Origin: an uncultured Fretibacterium sp.
GTDB lineage: Bacteria > Synergistota > Synergistia > Synergistales > Aminobacteriaceae
Length of the DNA: 64,000 nt
Assembly (NCBI RefSeq): GCF_963548695.1
Contig: NZ_CAUUWA010000003.1
Coordinates: 9,408 to 73,407 of the forward strand
Reading direction: 5' to 3'
Part shown: positions 9,181-17,401 of the stretch, one piece after another
Position numbering within the stretch: the first letter of the stretch is position 1
Layout of the letters: every line of letters begins with the position of its first letter
Notes under the pieces: model-generated
The model's input: only the letters and a program-made list of their open reading frames with translations
The model's database searches: none
What the model was told of the DNA's origin: nothing
Program-made: the position numbers and the translations under genes

Positions 9181-9223
9181 AAGGGCCTATGGCCCTTGCC
9201 GGGGTTCCGGGGCGGAGCCCCGG
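9181..9223. repeat. Bipartite palindromic repeat, copy A
   Basis: Two palindromes, AAGGGCCTATGGCCCTT (9181-9197) and CCGGGGCGGAGCCCCGG (9207-9223), lie 9 bp apart and are followed by an AAGTT tail. The same two-hairpin plan recurs at 23950, 42565 and 47821, with related pieces at 26648-26890. Confidence 0.7.
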
Positions 9224-9247
9224 AAGTTGAGAAAAGGAGTCTTTGCC

Positions 9248-10294
9248 ATGAAAAAACGGTTTCTCCTTCTGTTTTTTATTTTCGCGGCCGTCCTCGGCGT
9301 ACTTTACGCGACCGGGGAGCTCGAGGGGCTGATCGATCGCTTCCGCGAAAAGGACCCCAACCGGATAAGGCTCTACGGCAACGTAGAGATCCGGCAGGTG
9401 CTCCTGGGCTTTCGCGTCCCCGGCCGCATCGAGGCTATTTACCGCGAGGAGGGCGAGAGGGTGGCGTCCGGCGACCTGCTGGGCATTCTGGACCCCGTTC
9501 CCTACCGAATCAAGCGGTCGGAGGCCCGAGGGGCCATGCTCCAGGCGAAGGCGGCACTGGACAAGCTGCACCGTGGGTTCCGCACCGAGGAGGTCCGGGA
9601 GGCGGAGGCACGGCGCAACCGGGTCCGGGCCTCGCTGGACCTGGCCGAGAAGGACTATGGACGCATCTCCAACCTGTTCGCCCGGAAGGCCGTCGCCAAG
9701 AGCGATCTGGACCGGGCGGCGTCGCAGCGCAGCGCCCTGAGGGCGGAGCTCGCGGCGGCCGAGAACGCCCTGGCGTTGGTGCGCGAGGGCTACCGCAGGG
9801 AGGATATCGAGGCGGCCGAGGCAGCCTACGAGACTGCCAGCGCCCGGCTCGCGGAGGCCGAAAACGCCCTATCGGACACGGAGCTCCGTTCCCCGGCGGA
9901 GGGGACCATCCTGACCCGCGTCTCCGAGCCCGGGACCGTCGTGGGGGCGGGCCAGGTCGTCTACGCCCTGGCGCTCGAGCGGCCCATCCAGGTCCGGGCC
10001 TACATCCCGGAGCCGCAGCTCGGCCGGGTCCGGGTGGGGATGCCGGCACGCATCGTCACGGACTCGTCCCCCGAGCCCATCGAGGGCACGCTCACCTTCA
10101 TCTCCCCGACGGCCGAGTTCACCCCCAAGCAGGTGCAGACCGAGGACCTGCGCACCGACCTGGTCTACCGCGCGCGGATCCTGGTGGAGGACGACAGGGA
10201 CGGACGGCTCAAGAACGGGATGCCCGTCACCGTCCTGATGGAGGCCGTCTCGATGGAATCCAAAGAAGCCTCCGAGGGCACGGCGTCACGATGA
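9248..10294 (+). CDS. HlyD-family periplasmic adaptor (YbhG-like)
   Basis: 348 residues from the ATG at 9248, with AAAAGGAG eight bases upstream. An N-terminal membrane anchor/signal (about residues 3-20) is followed by the split biotinyl-lipoyl half motif (GFRVPGRIEAIYREEGERV). A long alpha-helical hairpin rich in Ala, Arg and Glu spans about 95-215, then come the second lipoyl half (LRSPAEGTILTR) and a beta-barrel domain. Such proteins link an inner-membrane ABC exporter to the periplasm or an outer-membrane channel. This fits a diderm cell, although no TolC gene is in the window. It overlaps the ATPase gene by four bases (ATGA), so the two are translationally coupled. Confidence 0.9.
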   Translation: MKKRFLLLFFIFAAVLGVLYATGELEGLIDRFREKDPNRIRLYGNVEIRQVLLGFRVPGRIEAIYREEGERVASGDLLGILDPVPYRIKRSEARGAMLQAKAALDKLHRGFRTEEVREAEARRNRVRASLDLAEKDYGRISNLFARKAVAKSDLDRAASQRSALRAELAAAENALALVREGYRREDIEAAEAAYETASARLAEAENALSDTELRSPAEGTILTRVSEPGTVVGAGQVVYALALERPIQVRAYIPEPQLGRVRVGMPARIVTDSSPEPIEGTLTFISPTAEFTPKQVQTEDLRTDLVYRARILVEDDRDGRLKNGMPVTVLMEAVSMESKEASEGTASR

Positions 10295-12087
10295 GCCCGG
10301 CCGAAAAGCGTCCGCCGGCGGAGCGCTTCTCGGACTCGCAGGTCGTCGTCGAGGGGCTGGTCCGCACCTTCGGCCGGCGCATCGCGCTGGACGGGATCAC
10401 GGCGCGCGTCGCGGGGGGACGGATCACGGGCCTCGTCGGGCCGGACGGAGCGGGCAAGACGACGCTGCTGCGCCTGCTCTGCGGCCTGCTGACTCCCACC
10501 GGGGGGCGGGTCACGGTGTGCGGGTACGACACGGCGGCGGACGCTGACGCCATCCATGAACGGGTCGGCTACATGCCGCAGCGGTTTGGGCTCTACGAGG
10601 ACCTGACGGTTCAGGAGAACCTGAGCCTGTACGCCGAGCTGCGCTCCGTGCCCTGCGAGGAGCGCGCCGCACGCTACGCGGAGCTCCTCGCCTTCACCGG
10701 GCTCGGCCCCTTCACGGGCCGGCTGGCGGGCCGGCTCTCCGGAGGGATGAAGCAGAAGCTGGGGCTGGCCTGCACGCTGCTCTCCCGGCCGCCCGTCCTG
10801 CTGCTGGACGAGCCGGGCGTGGGCGTGGACCCCCTGGCGCGGCGCGAGCTGTGGCGCATGGTGCGGGAGCTTCTGGCCCCGGACCGGATCGTCGTCTGGA
10901 GCACCGCCTATCTGGACGAGGCGGAGGCCTGCGACACGGTGCTGCTCCTCAACGAGGGTAGGCTGCTCTACGACGGGACGCCGGAGGAGCTGGCGAAGCG
11001 CGTCGAGGGCCGGGTCTTCCTGCTGAGCGGGGCCGGCGGGAGGCGCCGGAAGCTGATCGCCCCCCTGATGGAGTGCAAGAGCACCCTGGACGCCGTCATC
11101 CAGGGCTCGAGCGTACGGGTCCTGACGAGCGACGACGGCACGGAGCTGAGGGGGAACCTGGACGCCCTCTCCCGTGAGGCCGGGATCGTCACGGCGTCCG
11201 GGGCCCCGGCCGGGCTCGAGCTCGGGCCGACGCCGCCCCGCTTCGAGGACGCGTTCATGCAGCTTCTGGGCGGGGCCCGGCGCGGCAGCGGTGCGGTGGC
11301 GGAGTTCTTCGGGGAGAAGGGGACGGGCGGCGTCTCCGTGGAGGCGCGGCACCTGACGAAGCGGTTCGGGAGCTTCACGGCGGTGGACGACGTCTCCTTC
11401 TCTATCGAGCGGGGCGAGATCTTCGGCCTCCTGGGGCCCAACGGGGCCGGGAAGTCCACCACGTTCAAGATGATGTGCGGGCTGCTTACCCCCACGGAGG
11501 GCAGCTGCTCCGTGTCCGGCCTGGACTTCAGGATGGCGCCCGGCGCGGCGAGGGCGAAGCTGGGCTACATGGCACAGAAATTCTCGCTATATGGGGACCT
11601 GACCGTGCTGCAGAACCTGCGATTCTTCTCGGGCATCTACGGTCTGAGGGGCGGAGCGGCGGTGGAGCGCGTGGTCGAGACGTTCGACCTGAGGCCCTAT
11701 CTCTCCTCCCGAGCGGGCTCGCTGCCCCTGGGCTTCAAGCAGCGCCTGGCTATGGGCTGCGCCGTGATGCACGGGCCGGACGTCCTGTTTCTGGACGAGC
11801 CGACGAGCGGCGTGGACCCCGTGACGCGGCGTGAGTTCTGGACCTGCATCAACAGCTTCGCGCTGAAGGGCGTCACCGTGATGGTGACGACGCACTTCAT
11901 GGACGAGGCGGAGTACTGCGACCGCATCGCGCTGGTCTACCGCGGCAGGACCATAGCCTCCGGTCCCCCCGACGCGCTCAAGGCCTCCGTGCGGACGGAC
12001 GAGCGCCCCGACCCCACCCTGGAGGAGGCGTTCATCGCCCTGATCGAGCGTCAGGACGCGGCGGGGGCCGCCGTCCCGAAGCCGTGA
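10291..12087 (+). CDS. Tandem ABC ATPase (YbhF/RbbA-like), two domains in one chain
   Basis: 598 residues. Domain 1 has Walker A VGPDGAGKTT (about 49-58), signature LSGGM and Walker B LLLDEP. Domain 2 has Walker A LGPNGAGKST (about 381-390), the degenerate signature LPLGFKQRL and Walker B LFLDEPTSGVDP. Both resemble ABC-2 exporter ATPases, and the degenerate second signature is also seen in YbhF. One polypeptide therefore supplies both nucleotide sites for the permease pair encoded upstream. The order here is permease-permease-adaptor-ATPase, whereas E. coli has ybhG-F-S-R. The upstream frame stays open for 1.7 kb through the permease and adaptor genes, but that is GC-rich shadow. The start is the ATG overlapping the adaptor stop. 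Confidence 0.9.
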   Translation: MSPAEKRPPAERFSDSQVVVEGLVRTFGRRIALDGITARVAGGRITGLVGPDGAGKTTLLRLLCGLLTPTGGRVTVCGYDTAADADAIHERVGYMPQRFGLYEDLTVQENLSLYAELRSVPCEERAARYAELLAFTGLGPFTGRLAGRLSGGMKQKLGLACTLLSRPPVLLLDEPGVGVDPLARRELWRMVRELLAPDRIVVWSTAYLDEAEACDTVLLLNEGRLLYDGTPEELAKRVEGRVFLLSGAGGRRRKLIAPLMECKSTLDAVIQGSSVRVLTSDDGTELRGNLDALSREAGIVTASGAPAGLELGPTPPRFEDAFMQLLGGARRGSGAVAEFFGEKGTGGVSVEARHLTKRFGSFTAVDDVSFSIERGEIFGLLGPNGAGKSTTFKMMCGLLTPTEGSCSVSGLDFRMAPGAARAKLGYMAQKFSLYGDLTVLQNLRFFSGIYGLRGGAAVERVVETFDLRPYLSSRAGSLPLGFKQRLAMGCAVMHGPDVLFLDEPTSGVDPVTRREFWTCINSFALKGVTVMVTTHFMDEAEYCDRIALVYRGRTIASGPPDALKASVRTDERPDPTLEEAFIALIERQDAAGAAVPKP

Positions 12088-12214
12088 CGCGGGTCCGGCC
12101 GGCGTGAGACGGGCCCGGGACGGCCCCGTCCGCAACCCGGCAGTCCTCTTCGGTCTCTCCGCTTTTTCCGTGGCCCTGGCAACAGACGCCCTCCGCCCTT
12201 CGTGTCAGAATAGG

Positions 12215-12256
12215 TCCCATAAAGTTGGCTTGAACCAACTTTATGGGATTTTTTGG
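12215..12256 (+). terminator. Rho-independent terminator of the exporter operon
   Basis: A perfect 13-bp stem (CCCATAAAGTTGG, loop CTTGAA, exact complement) is followed by ATTTTTTGG. It is about 130 bp downstream of the ATPase stop and upstream of the binding-protein gene. Confidence 0.85.
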
Positions 12257-12356
12257 TTGTCGGGAGCCTGTCCCTGATTGAAATCAGGGTTTGCTTCCCT
12301 GGAGAAATGCTTGGAGAAATGGTGGAGGAATGGTGGAAGAATGGAGGTCGATCGAG

Positions 12357-13460
12357 ATGAAGAGGTGTAAGAGGCTCCGTTCCCGGCTTGTTAGAGCTGT
12401 GGTGGTCCTTGCCGTGGCGCTGACCTGGCCGGGGAGCTCGGAGGCGCGGACGGTACGGGACCACCTGGGCCTCGACGTGGATCTGCCCGAGAAGATCGAG
12501 CGCATCGCCGTCGTGGCGCCGCTGCCGCTGGCCTCGGTGGTCGCCGTGTATCAGGGAGGCGACGTGAGAAACCTGGTGGGGATACCGCCGGACCTGCTCA
12601 ACACGGCGCGGCGCTCCGTGCTGGGGAAGTACGCGCCCGGCCTGCTCTCCGTGTCCAGCGACTTCTACAAGGGAGGGTCCCTGAACATCGAGGAACTGCT
12701 GAACCTGAAGCCAGACGTCGTCTTCTACTCCGGCGCCGTTCACACGGAGACGTACAAAAAAGCGGGGATCCCCGCGGTGGCCTTCACCCACCCCAACATC
12801 GGCGGATCGGTCAGCACGCTCCGCACCCTGGAGATGTGGCTGGACCTCATGGAGCAGGTCCTGGGCGGGGAGAACAAGGCCAGGGGCATCGTCGCCTACG
12901 GCAGGGAGGTCGAGGCGGAGATCGCCCGGCGCGTCCGGGACATTCCTCGGGAGAAGCGCGCCAGGGTCCTGATCCTGAGCAACTACAACGATACGGCGAT
13001 CAGCGTATCGGGCCGGAAGACCTTCGGGGAGTACTGGTGCGACGCCGTTGGAGCCGTGAACGTGGGACTGGACGTCGGGAAGAAAAACGTCAACATGGAA
13101 CAGATCTACGACTGGGCGCCCGACAAGGTGTTTCTGACGACGTTCACGGCCCTGGTCCCGCAGAACCTGTACGACAACACGGCGGGCCCCGGTCACGACT
13201 GGAGCCACGTCCCTGCGGTCAGAAACCGGGACTGCCACAAGTTCCCGCTGGGCATGCACCGCTGGTGGCCGCCCTGCACCGATACGCCCCTGGCCCTGTG
13301 GTGGTTTGCGAAGGCGGTCTACCCCGATCTTTTCGAGGACATCGACATCCCCCTGAAGGTGAAGGAGTACTACGGCAGATTCTACGGCATGGAGCTCACG
13401 GACGGGGAGGTCGAAAAGCTCCTTTCACCCGGGGCCGAGATGCGGCGGGACTTTTTCTGA
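12357..13460 (+). CDS. Periplasmic metal-chelate/cobalamin-type ABC substrate-binding protein
   Basis: 367 residues from the ATG at 12357 (GGAGGT eight bases upstream). A Sec signal peptide occupies about residues 1-31 (a basic start, VVVLAVALTWPG, then cleavage near SEA). The mature part has the FecB/BtuF-type fold (class III binding protein): ERIAVVAPLPLASVVAVYQGG, then NIEELLNLKPDVVFYSG, a linking helix, and a second lobe with W-D-x-V-x-L patterns. Such proteins deliver ferric siderophores, haem, cobalamin or other metal complexes to a BtuCD/FecCD importer. No permease or ATPase is adjacent, so this is an orphan or the partner lies elsewhere. A corrinoid-dependent pathway occurs further along, but a link is only conjecture. 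Confidence 0.75.
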   Translation: MKRCKRLRSRLVRAVVVLAVALTWPGSSEARTVRDHLGLDVDLPEKIERIAVVAPLPLASVVAVYQGGDVRNLVGIPPDLLNTARRSVLGKYAPGLLSVSSDFYKGGSLNIEELLNLKPDVVFYSGAVHTETYKKAGIPAVAFTHPNIGGSVSTLRTLEMWLDLMEQVLGGENKARGIVAYGREVEAEIARRVRDIPREKRARVLILSNYNDTAISVSGRKTFGEYWCDAVGAVNVGLDVGKKNVNMEQIYDWAPDKVFLTTFTALVPQNLYDNTAGPGHDWSHVPAVRNRDCHKFPLGMHRWWPPCTDTPLALWWFAKAVYPDLFEDIDIPLKVKEYYGRFYGMELTDGEVEKLLSPGAEMRRDFF

Positions 13461-13530
13461 TGCCGTCCCGAGGCGCTCCGGGCTTTCGTTCTTGACCGAG
13501 TGCGGGTTTTGAGCAAAGGAGGATTTTCGA

Positions 13531-14021
13531 TTGAACATGAGTGCGGATTTTTTTGACGCGATCCTGAACCGTCCGGATCCGAACCTCTCCGAGTCCGAGG
13601 ACTTCTGGGACGCTAAGGCCGAGCCCTTTTTCGCCTGCAAGCGAACCTACGGCACGAGCCTGACGGACCGGGTGGTCCGATACCTCTCCGACGAGGGGAT
13701 GCTTGGTCCGGGGGCCTCCGTCCTGGACGTCGGGTGCGCCTATGGACGCTACGCCCTGCCCTTCGCCGCAGCCGCGAGGGACGTGACCGCCGCGGACATC
13801 TGACGGGGACGGAGTGGCGAAAAGTCTTCGAGGAGTGCGGCTTTTCCGGCCTCAAGGTCCGGGAGGGGCCCATCACCCTCATGAGCTTCAAGGGAATGAT
13901 TTACGACGAAGGGCTCTGGGGCGCGATGCGGATCTTCCTGAACGGGCGGAAGAAGGAGAATCGGGAGTTCTTCGGGCGGATGTCCGGTTTCTTCAATGCC
14001 GTCGTCGGCACCAAGGCCTGA
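13531..14021 (+). pseudogene. SAM-dependent methyltransferase with internal deletion
   Basis: AAAGGAGG eight bases before a TTG at 13531 starts a frame of 90 codons that runs into the SAM-binding motif I (SVLDVGCAYGRYALPF) and stops at TGA 13801-13803. From about 13800 another frame reads HLTGTEWRKVFEECGFSGLK and on to a stop at 14021, which looks like the C-terminal end of the same enzyme class. The middle of the Rossmann domain, roughly 100 residues, is missing and the two ends are out of frame. The simplest explanation is a single deletion. The remnant is unlikely to be active. It follows the binding-protein gene by 70 bp and may once have been its operon partner. Confidence 0.75.
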
Positions 14022-14056
14022 GCGGGATCCCTGCGGAGATTGCCGACATACGCGAC

Positions 14057-14095
14057 AAAAGGGAGGAAGCGGGATTTCCCCGCCTCCTCCCTTTT
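14057..14095. terminator. Bidirectional terminator between convergent genes
   Basis: AAAAGGGAGG/CCTCCCTTTT and GCGGG/CCCGC form an interrupted stem with an A-run on one side and a T-run on the other. It therefore works in both directions, serving the methyltransferase remnant and the minus-strand gene that ends at 14120. Confidence 0.85.
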
Positions 14096-14119
14096 CGTAC
14101 CCTTTCACATTGCCATCCC

Positions 14120-15766
14120 CTACCGCATCAAGGCGTAGCGCTCGACGGGTGCGAAGGCATCGGTGAACGCCGGGACCGAGGCCTGGAAACCCTCGAGCCA
14201 CTGATGCTCCAGCAGGCTCACGACGGCGGGCTCCGGGACCGGCGGCACGGCGGGCAGCTCCCGAGACCGGAAGGCCACGATCATCAGGTTTTGCCGGGAC
14301 AGCGCATACCTGGGGTCGGAGGCGGACGCCGGGAAGATCAGGAGTCTTGGAAATACCGAATCAAGCGCAGCATAAATTCCGTGGAACACCCCGCTGCGGG
14401 GCCCCTGTAGCGAGGCGATGACGTTGACGATCAGCACCCCGTCCGGCCTTAACAGCTCGTACATGCGCTGCGCGGCCTCTACCGTCGTCAGGTAGAAGGG
14501 GATGGAGTACCACGACCCGAAGACGTCCATGAAGACGGCATCATAGGAGCCCTGACGTCCGGGGTCCCGCGCCTCCCGATTCAGGAACGCCCGCGCATCC
14601 TCATGAAAGATGCGCAGATGCGGGTCCTCCGGGATGGAAAAATAGCGCCGCGCCGCCTCCGTGATGCCGGGGTCCAGCTCGACGACGTCGAACGAGACCC
14701 CGGGACGCTCCGCCAGGACATGTCGGGGCACGCAGTAGCCCCCGCCGCCCAACATCAGAATATTTTTCGTGTCGGGCTTGAAGTGGAAGGCGAGGTCGTA
14801 GAACTTCGTGTAGTCGCTCACGAGCTCGTTGGGATCGTCCGTGTACATCAGGGACTGCGCGCCCTGCGGGTCCGTCATCAGAATCCGGACGCGCCGCCCA
14901 TCCGCCTGATTGCTCTCCACGATGGAGATGTGATTGTAAGGCGTATCGATATGCATGCCCACGGGCGTCATCGGCAGCCCTCCCTTTGCCGCGGACACGG
15001 TGGCCGCGGCGAGCAGGAACAGGACCGGGAGGGTGATCCTCCAGGCTGACAGGCGGAGCAGCAAGGCCAGAACGGCCAGGACCGTCGCCAGCATCAGGAG
15101 GATGACCCCCGACGGGGCGAGGGAGATCAGGATGAACCCCCCCAAAAAGGTCCCCAGGATGCTGCCCGCGGACGAGAGCGCCGAGAAGCGTCCCACCGTC
15201 CCCCCGGAGGTGTCGACGTCGTCCATCGCGAGGCGGACGACGAAGGGGGAGACCATGCCCAGGAGCAGGCTTGGGATGGCGAAGATCAGCAGGGCCGCGA
15301 GGACCGACACCAGGTAAAGGTTCAGGTCCAGCCCGCCGAGGAACGAGAGCACTGCGTTGCCCGCCCACGCCAGGCAGCCCGTGCAGACCGCGGACAGGAG
15401 GACGATCCGTGCCAGCACGCGGCGCTCCGGGCGCCGGTCCGCCAGAAGCCCTCCCGCCCAGTTGCCCGCACAGAGGCTCGCCATGACAACCCCGATCAGG
15501 GCCGTCCACACGACCAAGGACGTCCCAAAAAAGGGCGCGACGAGGCGCGAACCCGTCATCTCCAGGACCATGACCCCCGCACCGCACAGGAAAGACGTGG
15601 CCTCCAGCAGCCCAAAGCCCCGGCGCGTTGGGCTGGGCGATTCTGCGGCTCCAATCTTTTTCAAGGTAAAGGGGAACGCCTCCTCCTTCTCTTTCTCCTT
15701 CTTCAGTTCCATATTCTCATCCACAAGCGGATGTTGTCCGGTGGACTTCCGATTTTTAGCTTTCAT
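14120..15766 (-). CDS. Membrane-fused spermidine synthase-like protein
   Basis: 548 residues. A charged N-terminal stretch of about 55 residues is followed by seven or more membrane helices (about 55-270) of the type found fused to polyamine aminopropyltransferases (CGAGVMVLEMTGSRLVAPFFG, then LLGMVSPFVVRLAM). The C-terminal soluble domain (about 300-540) has the Rossmann motif ILMLGGGGYCVPRHVL, the acidic strand FDVVELDPGITEAARRYF and YDAVFMDVFGSWYSIPFYLT. Fused proteins of this kind are common, but their substrate is mostly unproven; no speD or other polyamine gene is nearby. The start ATG at 15766 has no strong ribosome site, so the N-terminus is uncertain. Confidence 0.82.
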   Translation of the reverse strand: MKAKNRKSTGQHPLVDENMELKKEKEKEEAFPFTLKKIGAAESPSPTRRGFGLLEATSFLCGAGVMVLEMTGSRLVAPFFGTSLVVWTALIGVVMASLCAGNWAGGLLADRRPERRVLARIVLLSAVCTGCLAWAGNAVLSFLGGLDLNLYLVSVLAALLIFAIPSLLLGMVSPFVVRLAMDDVDTSGGTVGRFSALSSAGSILGTFLGGFILISLAPSGVILLMLATVLAVLALLLRLSAWRITLPVLFLLAAATVSAAKGGLPMTPVGMHIDTPYNHISIVESNQADGRRVRILMTDPQGAQSLMYTDDPNELVSDYTKFYDLAFHFKPDTKNILMLGGGGYCVPRHVLAERPGVSFDVVELDPGITEAARRYFSIPEDPHLRIFHEDARAFLNREARDPGRQGSYDAVFMDVFGSWYSIPFYLTTVEAAQRMYELLRPDGVLIVNVIASLQGPRSGVFHGIYAALDSVFPRLLIFPASASDPRYALSRQNLMIVAFRSRELPAVPPVPEPAVVSLLEHQWLEGFQASVPAFTDAFAPVERYALMR

Positions 15767-15937
15767 GAACGATCAGACCCATCACTAAAACCCATCATCA
15801 TAACCGTCAGCACCTCTCGAAGAAACGGCAAAAAGCCATTCGACCGAAAGTTTCCCAAAAGTCCCTGCCTCCGGCAAGGCACGCCTCCCATTCTACCAGA
15901 GGCGAGCTGCCAGAGGTGAGGAAAAGTGTGGAAACGC

Positions 15938-17401
15938 TCAGCGCGTCCAGGTCCCCGGCACGAACAGGAGGATCACGGCGAAGAGCTCGAGCCGCCCGGC
16001 CAGCATGCAGAACGAGAGGATCCACTTGACCCCCTCGGGCAGCCAGGAAAAATTTTCGGCCGGCCCCAGCGAGGCAAGCCCCGGCCCCACGTTGCCGAGG
16101 CAGGCGACGACCCCGGACAGGGAGGCCACGAGGTCCAGCCTGGGGTGCCCAAAAGCGGTCAGCATGAGGGTGGAGAGGACCAGGATGGCGATGTAAAGCA
16201 TAAAGAAGGCCGTGACAGAGCTCAGGGATCGTATCGAGACCACCCGACCGTTGACCCGCGTGTTGACGATCGCCCTGGGATGCAGCAGGCTGCAGACCTC
16301 GGCGCGAATCTGCCGCCCCAGAAGCAGGAAGCGCACGACCTTGCATCCTCCGCCGGTGGAGCCCGCACAGGCCCCGACGACCATCAGCAGAAGCAGGAGG
16401 AAACGGGCGAACTCCGGCCACAGGTCGTAGTTGGCCGTAGCGAACCCCGTGGTGGTCATCAGGCTCACGACGTGAAAGGCTGCGGTGCGCAGAGCCGGCT
16501 CCACCCGATCGAAGAGGTCTTGGCGAAGCAAAAAAAACGCGATGGCGGTCGATGCCGCAACGGCCAGAACGGAGTACCAACGCAGCTCCTCGTCTCGAAG
16601 GGCCCCGCGGAAGCGTCCTGTGAGCATCAAAAAATGCAGGGAGAAGTTGATCCCGGACATGAACATGAAGACGATGATCACCCACTCGATGTAGGCGCTC
16701 TGGAAATGGCCCACCGAGGCGTTCTTCGTCGAAAATCCCCCCGTGGCGATGGTGGAAAAACTGTGGTTCAGGGCGTCGAAGAACCCCATTCCTCCAGCGG
16801 TCAGGAAGGCCGTCTCCAACACGGTCAGCAGGACATAGACGCCCCAGAGGTAGAGGGCCGTCTGCTGGACCCTCGGGGTGATCTTCTCGGGCGTCGGGCC
16901 GGGAACCTCCGCCTTGTAGAGCTCCATCCCCCCGACCCCGAGGAAGGGGAGCACGGCGAGGCTCAGGACGATGATCCCCATCCCGCCTATCCAGTGCGTC
17001 AGGCTGCGCCAGAGAAGAAGCCCCCCGGGAAGCCCCTCGACATCCGCCAGGATGGTGGCGCCGGTCGTGGTAAACCCCGACATGGTCTCAAAGAATGCGT
17101 CCGCGTAGGTCGCCGTGGCGCCCGAAAGCAGATAGGGCAGGGCCCCGACGGCAGAGGCAATCACCCAGGAGAACCCCACAACGGCGATGGCCTCGTGGAT
17201 GCCCAGCTGCTGGTAGTCGGCCCTGCGCTTTCCGGCCAGGAAGAAGCCAAGACTGACCAGCAGGCCGACGACAAGGGAGGCGAGGAAGGCGAGCCGGCCT
17301 CCGGCTCCGTCATAGACCGCCAGGGCCAGGGGGAAGAACATGAAGAGGGAGACGATGAGGGAGATGAGCGAGAGCATCCGAAGGACGATACCCAGCCTCA
17401 T
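15938..17401 (-). CDS. trkH: Potassium uptake channel subunit TrkH
   Basis: 487 residues with four repeated membrane-pore-membrane units. Selectivity-filter-like turns are visible: MSGFTTTGATIL, STIATGGFSTKNA, MTTTGFATANYD and GVVACLGNVGPGL. This is the TrkH/KtrB superfamily, which passes K+ inward under control of the TrkA ring. The start ATG overlaps the trkA stop by four bases, so production of the two subunits is coupled. Length is normal for TrkH. It acts in the inner membrane for osmotic and pH homeostasis. Confidence 0.95.
   Translation of the reverse strand: MRLGIVLRMLSLISLIVSLFMFFPLALAVYDGAGGRLAFLASLVVGLLVSLGFFLAGKRRADYQQLGIHEAIAVVGFSWVIASAVGALPYLLSGATATYADAFFETMSGFTTTGATILADVEGLPGGLLLWRSLTHWIGGMGIIVLSLAVLPFLGVGGMELYKAEVPGPTPEKITPRVQQTALYLWGVYVLLTVLETAFLTAGGMGFFDALNHSFSTIATGGFSTKNASVGHFQSAYIEWVIIVFMFMSGINFSLHFLMLTGRFRGALRDEELRWYSVLAVAASTAIAFFLLRQDLFDRVEPALRTAAFHVVSLMTTTGFATANYDLWPEFARFLLLLLMVVGACAGSTGGGCKVVRFLLLGRQIRAEVCSLLHPRAIVNTRVNGRVVSIRSLSSVTAFFMLYIAILVLSTLMLTAFGHPRLDLVASLSGVVACLGNVGPGLASLGPAENFSWLPEGVKWILSFCMLAGRLELFAVILLFVPGTWTR

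Noticed and set aside
8554..10290. Long open frame continuing upstream of the tandem ATPase
   Set aside because: It overlaps the second permease and the HlyD gene in another frame and has no family features. High GC makes long shadow frames common here.
13801..13803. TGA in the methyltransferase read as selenocysteine
   Set aside because: The downstream family sequence is in a different frame and the middle of the domain is missing, so recoding cannot restore the enzyme; no SECIS-like hairpin is evident.
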